The notes: generated from the sequence alone by a model not told the origin. 64,000 bases of DNA from Meghimatium bilineatum (GCA_034231615.1 CM067322.1:63565032-63629031); one strand, 5' to 3'; positions 1-11,699 are shown, numbered from the stretch's first letter. Numbers and translations: made by a program.

Positions 1-800
1 TGACTTGTCTTGTTTCAGCCAATTGTGCTTAGAAGCGTCGTGTGGAGCAGAAGTCTATGTTCTATTGCCTAATATGTTGCTGTTTTTGTTGCAATGCAAT
101 GTGGTTGTAAAATATATCAGTTACTGTCGATCCGTTTATGTCTTGGTCTTCCTCTTTCCCTTATCCTGAATGTTCTGCTGTTTTTCGTTCTCGACGGGAG
201 GCAGTCAGGCTATATTCTCATTAAATGTCCGAATAATTTTATTTGTTTTCTCTTGGTGTATTCACTGATTGATGTAGTTCCTACTATTTCTGTGATGTCA
301 TCGTTTCGCCTTCTATCCATACTTGTGACACTTTTTAAAAACATTCCTTAGCACTTTTTTTCAAAAATTTTATCAGATCTTCCATCTAATAGAATGTCAA
401 AATGAATGACAAAAATGTCAATCAGATCTTTCCTCAAATAGAAGATCTGACACACACAAATAAACACGATTTTAAAAAAAATTAAGTAAACCCTTCCTTG
501 CATATCATTTTCTGACATCACCTGAAATAAGGTACACACCCACGATGATTTCATTTACCAACTGCAAGTGTGAAAAATTCAGCATCACGCAGATACCTCA
601 TTCAAAGTGATACCTGAATACTATACCGTAAAATTATTAGATAAGGTCACGGAGAGTATAAGAAAGTTTCCATATGTTCAGTTTGATTAACAATGGTACA
701 GTTATCATGTTTTACATATGATAACAACACATTGATACTAATCAAACGGCTAGCAAAACCAATGTCACACTCTAGGTGCACGCCATTTTGGGCTGTTACT
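1..800. other. No recognised feature
   Basis: AT-rich sequence. The short frames show no family motifs. Two copies of an AGATCTTCC-type stretch with TCAAAATGA/AAAATGTCAATC neighbours occur near 375-450 but look like chance or old repeat. Confidence 0.4.
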
Positions 801-1278
801 GTGTGCACATTCTTTCAGTCTACTACTGAGTGCACATTCTTTCAGTCTACTACTGGGTGCACATTCTTTCAGTCTACTACTGAGTGCACATTCTTTCAGT
901 CTACTACTGGGTGCACATTCTTTCAGTCTACTACTGTGTGCACATTCTTTCAGTCTACTACTGGGTGCACATTCTTTCAGTCTACTACTGTGTGCACATT
1001 CTTTCAGTCTACTACTGGGTGCACATTCTTTCAGTCTACTACTGGGTGCACATTCTTTCAGTCTACTACTGTGTGCACATTCTTTCAGTCTACTACTGTG
1101 TGCACATTCTTTCAGTCTACTACTGGGTGCACATTCTTTCAGTCTACTACTGGGTGCACATTCTTTCAGTCTACTACTGTGTGCACATTCTTTCAGTCTA
1201 CTACTGGGTGCACATTCTTTCAGTCTACTACTGTGTGCACATTCTTTCAGTCTACTACTGGGTGCACAGACTTTTAGT
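801..1278. repeat. 27-bp minisatellite, 17 full copies plus a partial
   Basis: Unit gNgtgcacattctttcagt followed by ctactact. Full units run exactly from 801 to 1259 and the array fades into the partial unit at 1260-1278. All visible variation sits at one base, N (t, a or g), in the order t a g a g t g t g g t t g g t g t g. As 27 is a multiple of 3, frames stay open through it (V/E/G-CTFFQSTT on plus, CAxSSRLKE on minus). The variable base is non-synonymous in each, so I do not call it coding. Confidence 0.95.
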
Positions 1279-1427
1279 ATATTACAGATGATCACTCTTT
1301 CAGCAAACGGCTGTACTATAAATGGCGACAGTTCCCGTTGAAAACTGACTTACATGTTCCTTGGCTATATTAACGTCACATGACCATCTTTAATTATATG
1401 ACCTGCTGGCTTCTAGGGAATCATCCT

Positions 1428-1480
1428 CACTGAGAGGCCCCGTCACCCAATGGTCTTCTAGGGAAGTGGGCCTCTCAGTG
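1428..1480. repeat. 13-bp perfect inverted repeat (hairpin)
   Basis: cactgagaggccc (1428-1440) and its exact reverse complement (1468-1480) with a 27-nt loop. Both arms lie near a cttctaggga direct repeat. The rest of 1279-2068 is AT-rich with nothing recognised. Confidence 0.6.
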
Positions 1481-2068
1481 CATTGCGTGCAGATCGAATG
1501 AATGTTGCGTTGTACGAGCCTTTAGCTAAAATTTGTTAGATTATGTATCTTTTTTATGTGAAAAATGTGGGCATTTCATTCCGTTATGAACAGAAAAAAT
1601 ATTTTATGTGTTTAAAAATGTATTTTTGTGGCATCTTTTCTGCTAAAAAGTGGGGGATGTGGTCACAGTTGTTGACAATCGGGGAAAGGGTGAAATTTTG
1701 CAAAAAATTGTTGTATCGGGAGATATTCATAAACTACGTCATCAATTAGATGGGGAAACAGGGATTTGAAGAAATGTTAGAAGGTGGTTGGTTACAAAAA
1801 TTAACATCAACCAAAAAAAACTGATATACAAATTAAATTATTTGAAATTTGCTTCGAAAACTATGAAAATAAAATAATGTAGCTGTTTGTACTTTTTTCT
1901 TCAAAACAATTTTTTTTTAAATTTTAAAACGGCAGCTTGAGTTAACTTTTTTTGACATTTGTAAATAAATGGTATTCGTGAACTCTAGACAATCTGTTGA
2001 CAATTGTGAGGTTGTGTGGGAGTCCCATTGGAAAACAATTTGTAGACGTAATTAATGGAGTCCCCATC

Positions 2069-2305
2069 CTTCTTGTGTGTTCATTGTTAAACTCCAGTAT
2101 ATATTAGCTGGATAGAGTTTGGAGAACGAAATAATTTGTGCCAAGACTTACAGTTTAGATACTATATATGTGGCTATCGTCTTGACACATGCGACTTCAG
2201 TATGGTCTCTATGTCGTTTTGACCCTATACAGGATGGGACAGCCAAATGCACACCAAACTGTCTTAGTCACCTCGTATGGCAGGTAGCAGTACTGCTAAT
2301 GTTAT
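2069..2305 (-). mobile_element. SINE family 1, near full length
   Basis: Reads along its length as the reverse complement of the copy at 40938-41170: the (GAA)-rich 3' end at left, then the ccagagaacg-type block, then the ccgatttcagcatgg-type block, then the ggcagcc block. Length about 237 bp against 233 in the other two long copies. Confidence 0.65.
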
Positions 2306-2580
2306 CTCTCCTTTAGGGACACGAAAACACAAGGCCGACGTATTAGTGTTATTTTAAAATATACTAATGTAAAGGAGCTATCCATAAATTACATCAAAAA
2401 TGAGGCGGAAGAGGGGATCTGAACAAGTTTGATAGTTGCTGACAAGAGGGAGGGGTGAGGGGTTTGACATATATTGCCGCAGCGTCATGTGTAAAGAGCA
2501 CGGAAAACGGTTCGATGAAATTAGAACTAAAGCATTGTTTGCTTGAGACAAGCTTCTAGTTACCTATAATCCCAGCCTGG

Positions 2581-2893
2581 GCCCAACTTTACTGTCGAGT
2601 CTTTCCTATACCGGAAGCGTGCTCGCGGAGAGAAAATGTTCAGTACCCGATGGGCACAGGCATAGCAGTCCGAGGTGACAAGCACTGTTCAACTCTAGAA
2701 CAAAACGCAAGTCCCTAACGTTCCTAAATATGTGTACAGATTCAGACCTGGATGAAGGGCTCACGACGTTAGTGAGCAACGCTTCGGCTAAGAAGACGAA
2801 CGAGCCCGAGCCCAACTCTTCTGTCACGTTCTTCCTAAACCGGAACCAGGCTTGAGGACAAGAAAAGGTTCAGTACCGATAAGCACGGGCACA
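2581..2893. repeat. Diverged direct repeat, period about 230 bp
   Basis: The block starting gcccaacttt at 2581 recurs at 2811 (gcccaactct) for about 85 bp, through ccggaa and ggttcagtacc. Origin unknown; it may be an old interspersed element. Confidence 0.5.
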
Positions 2894-3034
2894 ATACGTC
2901 TAATTACACGAGGCATGTTCACTGACTGCGGAACGCCTCATGCAGGACAGACGTGAAGGACAAACCGTCTCGGCATAGAGTCAGTACACATTCGCTGTCT
3001 GGCGACAGATAGGAAGGCTGTCACAGGCTAGGGT

Positions 3035-3150
3035 AACCCACCAGAATTGTCAAGGCATGCCGAAATCGGATGTGCTAGGCCTACAAGGCGCATAACGGTG
3101 GCACAACCTAATCACTCTCCAGGCGGAAATCGCACGGATATCCGTGCTGG
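3035..3150 (+). mobile_element. SINE family 1, partial and degenerate
   Basis: Contains gccgaaatcggatgtgctag, matching the ctgaaatcggatgtgt block of the family, followed by weaker similarity. Confidence 0.35.
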
Positions 3151-4469
3151 TTACATTGGAGCAAACGCAAAACATATATTGCCATCAGCAATATCGTTTT
3201 TATACAACAATAAAATTATTTTAATTTTTTTTAAATTCTATAGAAACCTAATAAAACAGCATGTAGGTTATTGTACTTTATCTGATGAAAATGTTTATTG
3301 TGGGCGTGTTGATTGACCAATAAAAGTGGGAACCTGAATTCTTGACTGTTGTTGACAAGAGGTGGCGATAACAATTGGGGGAAAAAATTGTTAACGTAAT
3401 GTATGGACAGACTCAACTGTGTTTTTATTGCAAATTAGTAGTAGATTCAAGCAAAGTAGATTTGAATTCCCCGCGGTTTCATATTTATCACAATAAGCAA
3501 TTTTTCTAAGCAATTCCTCGTTTTTAATATTGTCAAAACACTCTTTGGAAAAAATATTTTACTCATTGGAAGATCCCTGATTGTAGACCAGGGACCAACC
3601 ACATAATATGGTGAAATATTACATCCGCAGAACATGCATTGTGGCCAGCTACTTTAGATAAATAGATTTGAAGTCACATACACATTTACCTGTTCTCCTT
3701 AATACGGCATTATTGTTTGAGTTGATTCAAATGTGAGCAAGGGACAATTATTTATGTTAGTAAACTGTGACCGAAGCGAACATAATTCTATATGGCGAAC
3801 ATAACAAAAACTGGCCGGAACATCTTAAAGTAACAGATTAATGGTAACTCTTTTTATACGTGTCTAACTATGTTTATATAAATATGTATCACTTTCTGTC
3901 AGTACCAGAAAATTACGCGTGTTCAAACGATTAGGCTACGCTGCTGTCATTTATTTCAATACAAAAAACGTATGCGTCTTCAAACGATAAGGAAGCATTA
4001 TTCAATTAAGAAAATCGGAAACAAACTGAATATCCTTTATAATAAAAATAAAAGTATGTAGTTATGATTTGTTCGTAGAGGAGAAGAAGCACTGTCATTT
4101 TGAAAGTTCATTAAAACGGGATTACATGTATGCCTATCTTATGTTTTCGTAGGGTTACCATATGTTCCGGTTTCACCGGTAGTATTTCGGTATAGCGAAG
4201 CTGTTTTGGCAGATCTGAGTTCTGTCATATAATCTAATACATTTTACTGAAGATTAATTTGTCATGACTATTCATGACCATCTGCTATATAAGATGTATT
4301 GGCTAATAGGAAATCAAGCCTTCCAAAATGACTCATTTGCCTATTCCATTGGTTTTCATTTGTTGTCACACAAAGTATAATAATGATGACAAATAAGAAT
4401 CACAGGAATAATAACATGATTCATTAAAAAGGCCTGCTCTCCCAATAACTAGCAGGTCTTATATTGTAG
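3150..4469. other. No recognised feature
   Basis: AT-rich DNA with no coding motif or clear repeat boundary. Confidence 0.4.
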
Positions 4470-5066
4470 GTTGTCAATGTGTGCATTTATTTGTTTGAAT
4501 TTCTGCACAACATCAGACATGAGCTAAGACAGATCCCAAAAAAATCAGCTATTGCCCTTCAATGGATACCATCACACTGTGGAATCATGGGAAAAAAGAC
4601 AGCGGATGCTCAGTCAAAAGCAAGAAGCGAAATGGAGCAACAAAGACACGCAATGTCTTGCGGAGAAGAAAAAACAATAATCCACAACACATAAAGAGCA
4701 AAGTGGAAGAAACAAATGGAAGTGGAATACAAACATGATAAAATACATCTCCAAAGATATCAACAGACAACAATATTTCGCCTTAGAACAAGCCACTGCA
4801 TCTGTTGGATCACCCTTACCGATAGTGGATCTCATACACAGATGAATGTCCATGTGGATCCGGAACCCAGACTCCGGAACACATACTTCAGGACTGCTCA
4901 ACATACAAAGAGCAGAGACAGCAGACCTGGCCAGAGGATACAGACTTGAGGCGAAAGCTATGGGGCAGCCGCTCTGACCTGGAGAAGACGGTGGACTTCG
5001 CCCTGACGACGGGCCTAACAATATAGCATTACCACAGTTGCTGAACGCAGAAGAAGAAGAAGAATT
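4470..5066 (+). mobile_element. LINE 3' end: RNase H plus C-terminal zinc-knuckle region (family A)
   Basis: Frame fragments read ALQWIPSHCGIMG (the RNase H PSHxGxxGN motif, here mutated to GKK). After a frameshift comes FRLRTSHC, then SGTQTPEHILQDC and KLWGSRSDLEKTVDFA. These are typical of I/jockey-like LINE ORF2 ends. Stops and frameshifts make it dead. It ends in a (GAA)n tail, cgcagaagaagaagaagaa, which is a true 3' terminus. Confidence 0.8.
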
Positions 5067-5919
5067 AACACATAGAGTAGTATTGTATATTGGTTGTGCT
5101 TCACGCCAATAGAGATGTGAGGGAGCACTATATATTTATCTAGACGTGAACTGTCCTAGTTAACGTGCAAGCGATTGATGTCATTTCGCCACATGCTGGT
5201 GGTTGCCAAGAGGGATATATTGTTTGATTAGTTAAAAACATTTTCCACTGGGTACACGTAAAGGTCGGCTATTATAAATCAGTGTCTTAGCACACAGTTG
5301 TCTCATAAGTGATCAGCTGCATAGTCAGTGTTTAACCAAAAACCGCCCAACTAGAATCGCATTTTCGCACTTACTAAGAAGCTATTGTGGACATTCCTCG
5401 ATCTTCGCAGATCGTGAGTCCTGGTACCCTAACTTTTTGTGGCTGCGTGAACTACGGAGGTAATTTTTATTTGAAACAACAAATTACGAGTGAACTGGAA
5501 ACCTTTGTCTGCAGGTCGATGGGAGAATGACTTAACATTACACTATCGAGCTTCTACAAAATTGCTCCGAGAGATTTGACAAAATTAAAATGTCTTAGAA
5601 AAGTTACTTCAAATTAAAAACATGAAAGTTTAATCATGGCAATTTTGAAGAAAAAAAACCTTAAATAGTATTTAGTTATTTTACAAATCATTATTTTACC
5701 GGACCATATATTATACGCTTCTGCTGCAAGACAAAGCATAACTAGAAACCCCTTGAATATAGCGAAAGTGTGGAGAGTAGTAAGATTATATTTGTTTTTG
5801 TTCTAATTTTTCCTCAATATTCAATATTAAACTAATAATATTGAATAATGATATTTTAAACATGTACACGTAGAACGTATATTAAAGCAGGTAATTACAT
5901 TCCAGTCAGTGAACAGCAT
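5067..5919. other. No recognised feature
   Basis: AT-rich DNA between two LINE fragments. No motif recognised. Confidence 0.4.
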
Positions 5920-6480
5920 CTCCACTGCGACAGACCTGGCAAGTAGGCAGAGTGTAGGCAATGCTAAACGATTAACCTACTGGGAGCGACAATTAAGACC
6001 CAGACAGCAACACTAAATATATTCGGACTAGGCATAAAATCTACAGAATACCAGCTAACATCATAACTGCTGAACCCAAAGATAAAGATGGAAGTGAAGA
6101 GACGGATGCTAAACAGTATTATTAGGTCAACACTTTGATATCAATGCCAAACATGGGCGCTGACAGCAGCCCAGCAGAGAAAACGTGAGAATCATCGAGA
6201 AACAACAAATAAAATGGTTTGGACGCCTTATGAGAATGAAAATAACCAACTACCGACAAGAATATATAACATGAAAAGATCCGGATACAAGGCCAGAGGA
6301 GGACCTAGAAAAACATGGATAGATAGATATCAAGACAACCCTGAACAAATATGGATTCAACACAGCCAAGGCGACACATCTGACCTTGGATAGACAACTA
6401 AATCTCTTAGTCACCACCCCTCCCCTACGCTTAACGGCAAGTGTGGATATTGTGACCATCGTCCACCTAATGACACACAT
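5920..6480 (+). mobile_element. LINE ORF2 C-terminal fragment
   Basis: Broken frames give KQQIKWFGRLMRM, then TTLNKYGFNTAKATHLTLDR. This is the post-RT region also seen in the minus copy at 11700-12358 (KLFGHLMRM, TILNKHYYTLTRAKHLALEQ). Many stops. Confidence 0.7.
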
Positions 6481-6764
6481 TTACGTTCCTTCTAGATGTA
6501 CATCTAACATTCAGATTAGCAGTTTCGAACATTCAGATTTAACACAAAAACATATAGATTTTTGTGTACAGTACACTGTGTACATTTGCACTACTAGTAT
6601 GTTCCGGTTGGTCACAGTCTTCACCTTTCGTGATACTGCTATTAGTTCCGGTTTTAAGTCTTAAATTTATGGTAAATCTATATTTTTTCCTTGTTCGTAA
6701 TATTTCATGTTCTACTTATTCTGTGGAATTCTGTTTTGAATCCATATATATAATTTATCGATTT

Positions 6765-6776
6765 GCTTACCTGAAA
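6765..6776 (-). other. Consensus 5' splice site just past the stop of thioredoxin-like gene 1
   Basis: On the minus strand TTTCAG|GTAAGC falls 18 nt after the TAG stop. It fits a 3'-UTR intron or the remnant of a multi-exon ancestor whose frame was shortened. It argues against the gene being a processed retrocopy. Confidence 0.4.
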
Positions 6777-6788
6777 TCTTTAATGATC

Positions 6789-7214
6789 CTAAGTCGAGTT
6801 ACTGAATCTATTCTTTTGACGCGGGAAAAACGGCGTCTGCTCCACAACCTGTCGCAAAGCATGGTAGTCTAAAACATTTGTTTGGTCACTTACGAACTGT
6901 CCCCGGGCATAGAGTTTGAAAACTGGCAGGTTACGTACAGTTGCGCCTACTTGGTTACAAAGATTTGGAAATTTAGTACAGTTCACCGCAGCAAAACTTC
7001 CAGCATCCTTATCGGTGGTCCTAGCAGCTTTAACAAAATGTGGTTTCGATCTCTGACAATCTGGGCAATTGGGATCGTAGAACATAACCAGAGACACGTT
7101 TTGTTCTGTGAGAAAGTTGTTGAATAGTGTCTCCTCCAGCCCGTACACTCTGGAGCATCCAACAAATGGGTCGCTTTTAATTCTCCTTTGAAGCGGCATA
7201 GATAATGGTGGCAT
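6789..7214 (-). CDS. Single thioredoxin-domain protein, PDIA5 last-domain-like (CPDC active site)
   Basis: 141 residues from the ATG at 7214. Visible: LVMFYDPNCPDC with the CxxC at C50/C53, PHFVKAA helix, AAVNC and LC cysteines (C79, C86), and the cis-Pro loop NLPVFKLYARGQF (P97). This order matches a thioredoxin fold. The combination of VMFY-x-P-x-CPxC, PHF, AAVxC and LC most resembles the last domain of PDIA5-type isomerases, which catalyse thiol-disulfide exchange in the ER. There is no obvious signal peptide and no KDEL-like end, so it may be a partial gene with upstream exons. The frame stays open upstream of the ATG to at least about 7260. A consensus splice donor lies 18 nt past the stop. 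Paralogue of the gene at 18732-19148. Confidence 0.72.
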   Translation of the reverse strand: MPPLSMPLQRRIKSDPFVGCSRVYGLEETLFNNFLTEQNVSLVMFYDPNCPDCQRSKPHFVKAARTTDKDAGSFAAVNCTKFPNLCNQVGATVRNLPVFKLYARGQFVSDQTNVLDYHALRQVVEQTPFFPRQKNRFSNST

Positions 7215-7417
7215 AAATAACAATTTGGTAGACTTCTCGGTAGTTGTTTTACAACAGATCCCAACCCAAACGAAAACGTGTGCGACTGTTGGCTACAGAA
7301 ACTGCTACTATGATTATTTAGAGGTGAAGGTTGTTCACATTGTGCAGTAAATGTCAACTCCTGCACCATTGTGAACTGAGTACACATACGTTCATGACAA
7401 AAATTGCACATCCTTGA

Positions 7418-7700
7418 CGTCATTTACCCAATACTCAAATGCCCAAGATATTATTTATGACATCCCAAATGAGTTTACAGCATGAAGAAAGTCCAAGGGT
7501 CTTACCAGTGACCTCCCAGACATACTACCATGCACCACAATATTTCTAGAAGTAATCACGGCAATTTGACCAATACGAAACTGCCCAGGATTGTATTTAT
7601 GAAATCCCAAATTGGTTTACAGCATGTGGAAGGTCCGAGGGTCTTACCAGTGACATCAGACCTACTACCACGCACCAATATACTTCAAGAAGATATATAA
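7418..7700. repeat. Tandem duplication, about 142-bp period
   Basis: The block with cccaaatgagtttacagcat and ccaagggtcttaccagtgac (7441 on) repeats at 7583 (cccaaattggtttacagcat, ccgagggtcttaccagtgac) at roughly 80% identity. It lies about 200-490 bp upstream of the ATG of thioredoxin-like gene 1, where it could overlap its promoter. Confidence 0.75.
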
Positions 7701-8252
7701 GTTAGACGTTCCATCAAGTGAAAACCCCTCCAATATTTATCTCTACAGTTATATTTTTCATGATTTGTGTCCTGTTGTCCTCCACTCATAGGTTTAATGT
7801 ATGTCTAGTCTTAAATTCTTAAGTTTGTCGTCTATTTAAAAAATCCCCAAGGATGATGAACATGTACAAGTCATCGGATTTTGCGCTATTATCTTTCTGT
7901 TACAGACCTCCCATGTGAGTGCCTGATGTGCTATTTCTGCAGATGATTCAACAAATCTAACTGAACGATGATGAACTAGTTGGCCCAGATTCTATACTTC
8001 TTGCAACACGTGAACGATCCAGATGTACGGTTGCAATGGAATATCTCTGATCAGGCATTGGCGTAGTAAGGCGAGAAAGGTAGGAGTCCTCCCCTGACCC
8101 CTGACTGGGGCATTATTGTGGTGTACCTAAATTGGTAATAGAAAGTCTTCCACTTGCAGGGCAGGTACCGCAGGAGTGTTAGTTTCGCACCGAGGGCCAT
8201 ACACATTAACTATACCACTGTCTTTCAACTTCTTATGAAACGTCTGCTTCTT

Positions 8253-8395
8253 GTCGTATGTAATTCAGAGAGAGGATTGTGTTGTGTCATGATTAACAGC
8301 TTTTCTATGAAATCTGTTAGTTTCGACATGACACACCCGATTTCAGCATGACTTCTGGGTTTCCTTGACCGTATAAGGAGTGGTCAGCTTCATAA
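8253..8395 (-). mobile_element. SINE family 1 fragment
   Basis: Shows ttgtgtcatgattaacagc and acccgatttcagcatgac, matching the minus reading of the family. It shares extra left-hand sequence (ccactgtctttcaactt at 8215 and 9478) with the fragment at 9518, so the two form a subfamily or a local duplication. Confidence 0.6.
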
Positions 8396-8598
8396 AAAAC
8401 TGTTTTAGTCTCTTCTTGCGACATGCATGGCAGGTCATTTGTGATATTGATGTTTCTAAAATTCCAACTTCACGACCCGAAGCGTTGTGGGTTTGATGGT
8501 TTAACGATGTTAGAGTATTGCACTCTCAGCACCAACAGATCTATCAGTTAAGATACTGTGTTTTCATAGTAGAAGTACAGTTGCATTTTGGCTCTTTA

Positions 8599-8652
8599 CC
8601 CCCCCCCCCCCCTTTTTGTACTGTTGCTTATATACGTTTTTCTTGCTCTCAG

Positions 8653-8693
<41 letters not shown>

Positions 8694-8694
8694 A
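8599..8694. repeat. Poly-C (14) and (CT)n microsatellites
   Basis: C run at 8599-8612 and a CT run at about 8658-8690. Nearby open frames with SLSLSLS are products of the repeat. Confidence 0.9.
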
Positions 8695-8850
8695 GCATAC
8701 CTGGATCAGGGTGGTACCGAACCTCTGCCTGATTCATGGCCGTAGAGACGACTTTGGTAATGTGGAGAAGATTTACATGAAAAGAAAGCTAATTTAGTGG
8801 TAAGTTTTGTCCGTGTGTAGAGGGACGCTAAAGTGGACCAAATAATAGAA

Positions 8851-9083
8851 ATATTATTTACCTTCCATTTATGGCGTAAGAGAAAACTAAGGAGGTTATG
8901 GGGTCAAGTTGGCTGTCTCATCCCATACAGTGTTAAGGTGAGCCATTCAGGGACGGACATCGAATGTCAGACCGAAAGGTGCAGATAACACAGAAAATTG
9001 GTTAACTATGAAACTACGCAATCCGTTCTTAGTGTACGTGCTGCAAATATTCACGAAGTTGAGAATAGATGCAGAAGACGAAG
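8851..9083 (+). mobile_element. SINE family 1, near full length
   Basis: ttaccttccatttatggcgtaagag at the left matches cccttccatgcttgccgtaagag of the 40.9-kb copy. The middle shows ggctgtctcatcccatacag and gaccgaaaggtgcagata, and the end is gcagaagacgaag. Length 233 bp. Confidence 0.65.
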
Positions 9084-9517
9084 TGGAAATTTTGATATTT
9101 TTTAAGGAAAACCGTGGAGGTGGTTGGTGTTACCCTAGTTTTGCATGTTTCTGTTGATGCTTCTTTGTAGATCATGCTCTACTTGACAAGGGAAAGGCAT
9201 GAGATTTGAACCCCTCAAACCTCACCTTATCTACGGCTTGATGTGATTTAAATATTTCGTATACGTATTTCTATTGTTGCTACCGAGTGCTTTCAGACGT
9301 AAACATTATTATCTTATATTGTGGCAAAATTAACATGCATTTTTTGTGAACTTTTCCTCATGCTGGTTTTTCCTCATAATTTTTCCTCCTGAATATTTTT
9401 TTTCTTCATATTTGTTTCTCACTTAATCATAGCCAAAACGTCCTCCCTGTAAGGGAAAACATCCATTAGCTATTCCACTGTCTTTCAACTTGTCACGAAA
9501 CGCTTACTTCTTATCGG

Positions 9518-9620
9518 ATATAATTCGGAGAGCGGATTGCGCTGTCATGATTAACAATTTTTCGGTGAAATCTGTACGTTTCGACATGACACACGCGACT
9601 TTATCAGTATCCTTTTCAGT
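9518..9620 (-). mobile_element. SINE family 1 fragment
   Basis: gcgctgtcatgattaac and cgacatgacacacgcgactt match the family in minus orientation. See the paired fragment at 8253. Confidence 0.55.
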
Positions 9621-9805
9621 AGTTGTATATTTTACCCACGTCTTTCGTCAATTATCTATTTATGATGGATCAAAAGTATAAAGTAGCGTGTTAGACGTTT
9701 TCCGCGGTTTTCATTGTTATCTTGGGGTATACTTTGTGTCGACAGCCAGTGAAAATTGCGGGGAAAGTCAAATGAGCCATTTTATAAATATTTCTTCCGA
9801 TTGTT

Positions 9806-10160
9806 ATCATGTGACGTATTCCTTCCAGAACGTTGTCTTCCCAATGAACTCTCTGAACCTCTCTCTGTCTTGGGCGATGTGGCTTGCATTTTCTAGCGAT
9901 GTATTCATGTAATCTTTAATGTCGTCAGTCCATCGTCTTCTTGGTCTGCCCTTTCTCCTCGACCCAGTACTCTTCCCTACATTATTTGTCTTTCTAAACA
10001 GTTGTGTCTCTTTATATGACCAAACAGGCATAGTTTCCTTTTTGTTATTGTGTTTAGTAACCAACACTCTGGAATCTTCAATGTGTTTATAATATTTGAG
10101 TTTCCATTGGAAATTTCTAAGCACAATATTCCCGTAGATTGCCATTGCTTTCGAGAAGGA
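9806..10160 (-). mobile_element. LINE ORF2 3' end (family B)
   Basis: The minus frame ends KGRPRRRWTDDIKDYMN...[17 protein letters not shown], the conserved C-terminal block of a non-LTR ORF2. It is nearly identical to 12885-13180 and both start at the same base (atcatgtgacgtattcc), marking the element's 3' terminus. Confidence 0.8.
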
Positions 10161-10196
10161 ACAGCCGTAGTCTAGCACCGTAAACAGAACACATTC

Positions 10197-10400
10197 GTTG
10201 GTTGGTTGGTTGGTTGCTGATCCAGCGGTCCATGGGCTCATACCCTTTGACCTAATGCCATTAAATGGCATTATATTTCTGGGAAGTCTGGAAATTTCAG
10301 CCCACCCCGGGACAGAGCCAGAGAATAACTATCACACCTCCAGGAAGGTAGGTTTCAACCTATGCACTGCTCCTAGCCACAGTAGCCTAGATAGGGTTCA
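10197..10400 (-). repeat. Interspersed repeat with (GGTT)n edge
   Basis: A (ggtt)4 run followed by gctgatccagcggtcc; a related start (ggttgctgatccagttattcc) lies at 49275. The tetranucleotide edge looks like a retroelement 3' tail on the minus strand. Class unknown. Confidence 0.4.
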
Positions 10401-10666
10401 CTGTGCTCATTCCCCGCCACCAATTGACTACTGGTTATGCCGAACTTCTCTATTGCTCCACTCATGCAACCAAATGTTCAAGTCAAAAGTGATTGTCACG
10501 TCCTGAGTCACTGTGCCTCTATGATGGGTTTCAGCAATAGGAAAAAACAGTGCTGTCAGTTTCCTCCTCCCCAGTGCTGCACAGTACATCTCTGGCTCCA
10601 TCCAAACCACAGAGTATACATATATATTCAGATACACATGAAACACATTTCAACAACAAAATAAAA

Positions 10667-10790
10667 GCACAATTGTATAGATGACGTGCCATGAAGCTTC
10701 TCTAAGAAGATAACCTCAATATAACGGCATGTCATCCACTAAGGTTTTCTGTTGCATGGGTGGTGGTCTAGTGGGTCTTTGGTGAGACCC
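10667..10790 (-). repeat. Interspersed repeat, inverted partner at 42130-42250
   Basis: cctcaatataacggcatgtc and aaggttttctgttgcatg recur in reverse complement at 42180-42225, with further similarity on both sides. Class unknown. Confidence 0.6.
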
Positions 10791-11699
10791 ACATACGCAA
10801 CCACATGCGTAACACATTCGTTCTAGTCGACCATTTTGTCGTAAGACCCGAAAGACACGGGTGACTGTAGCTTCAATGCAAGACGAGATTACGTTATTTT
10901 CGGTACTCAAGTTTGTTACAAGTATATATATTTTATTTCAAACACTCTCTTATAATAATAAATAATAATATGACCATAGCCCGACAGGGTCGTAGGTGTG
11001 CTACACTGGAAATATCAGCACAGGACGCTCTTCAAACATCTCCATCCTCAGCCATTTTGAGGAATGTAGACAAAAACACGAACGGACCATTTCTAGATGT
11101 CATTATTTCAGGATTTTTTACTGCCCCCTCTGTTCCCCAAATTGCAAAATAGTTTTTGAAAGTGTGTCGTGTCTCGTTACATGACGAAACCAAACAAATT
11201 TATGCTGTTTCACTACTGCCAAAACTGATTTTTAACAACCGGCAAATGTGTTGTTTTTCTGACTAGAGAACTACTTTAGGATGGTCATATAAAACGACAA
11301 GACATGCTAGATAAGACTAATGGAGTGAACGATGCCATCCAGGGCTGCGAAAACGAGGCAAGTATCCGGCTATGCTGACTACCACATCCTGTCCAAGATT
11401 TGCTACCTACGAATTATTTAGATATGTAATTAACTACGGTTACATCCCCTTATTCATAAATGTTAATGTGGAATTGTTTTGTAGGAGCTTTGTATTGTTT
11501 CTTTTGAGGAAATCAAGACGGTACCACACGAAATTTGAACATGGCCCGTGCATTGAACACCTTACAATTTGAGACAAATTCTTAAAACATGTTCACTCAA
11601 GGTGTGATGTGCATCAGTATCAGGTTCTAATCTCGTTGGCTAGCATCTTAGGGAAACTATTATCTATTGTCTATTCCCAGGTGGTGGTGTTGTAGTACC
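10791..11699. other. No recognised feature
   Basis: AT-rich, no family motif in any frame. Confidence 0.4.

Noticed and set aside
693-1295. Open frames of 135-194 codons on both strands with 9-residue repeats
   Set aside because: They follow the 27-bp array; any stop-free unit of a length divisible by 3 does this. The only variable base changes the residue in each frame, so there is no sign of coding constraint.
6983-7423. 146-codon minus frame overlapping thioredoxin-like gene 1
   Set aside because: A shadow of the thioredoxin frame. Its Cys/His content matches no family.
9195-9225. B-box-like ggttcaaatct on the minus strand (tRNA candidate)
   Set aside because: No A box at the right distance and no acceptor stem.
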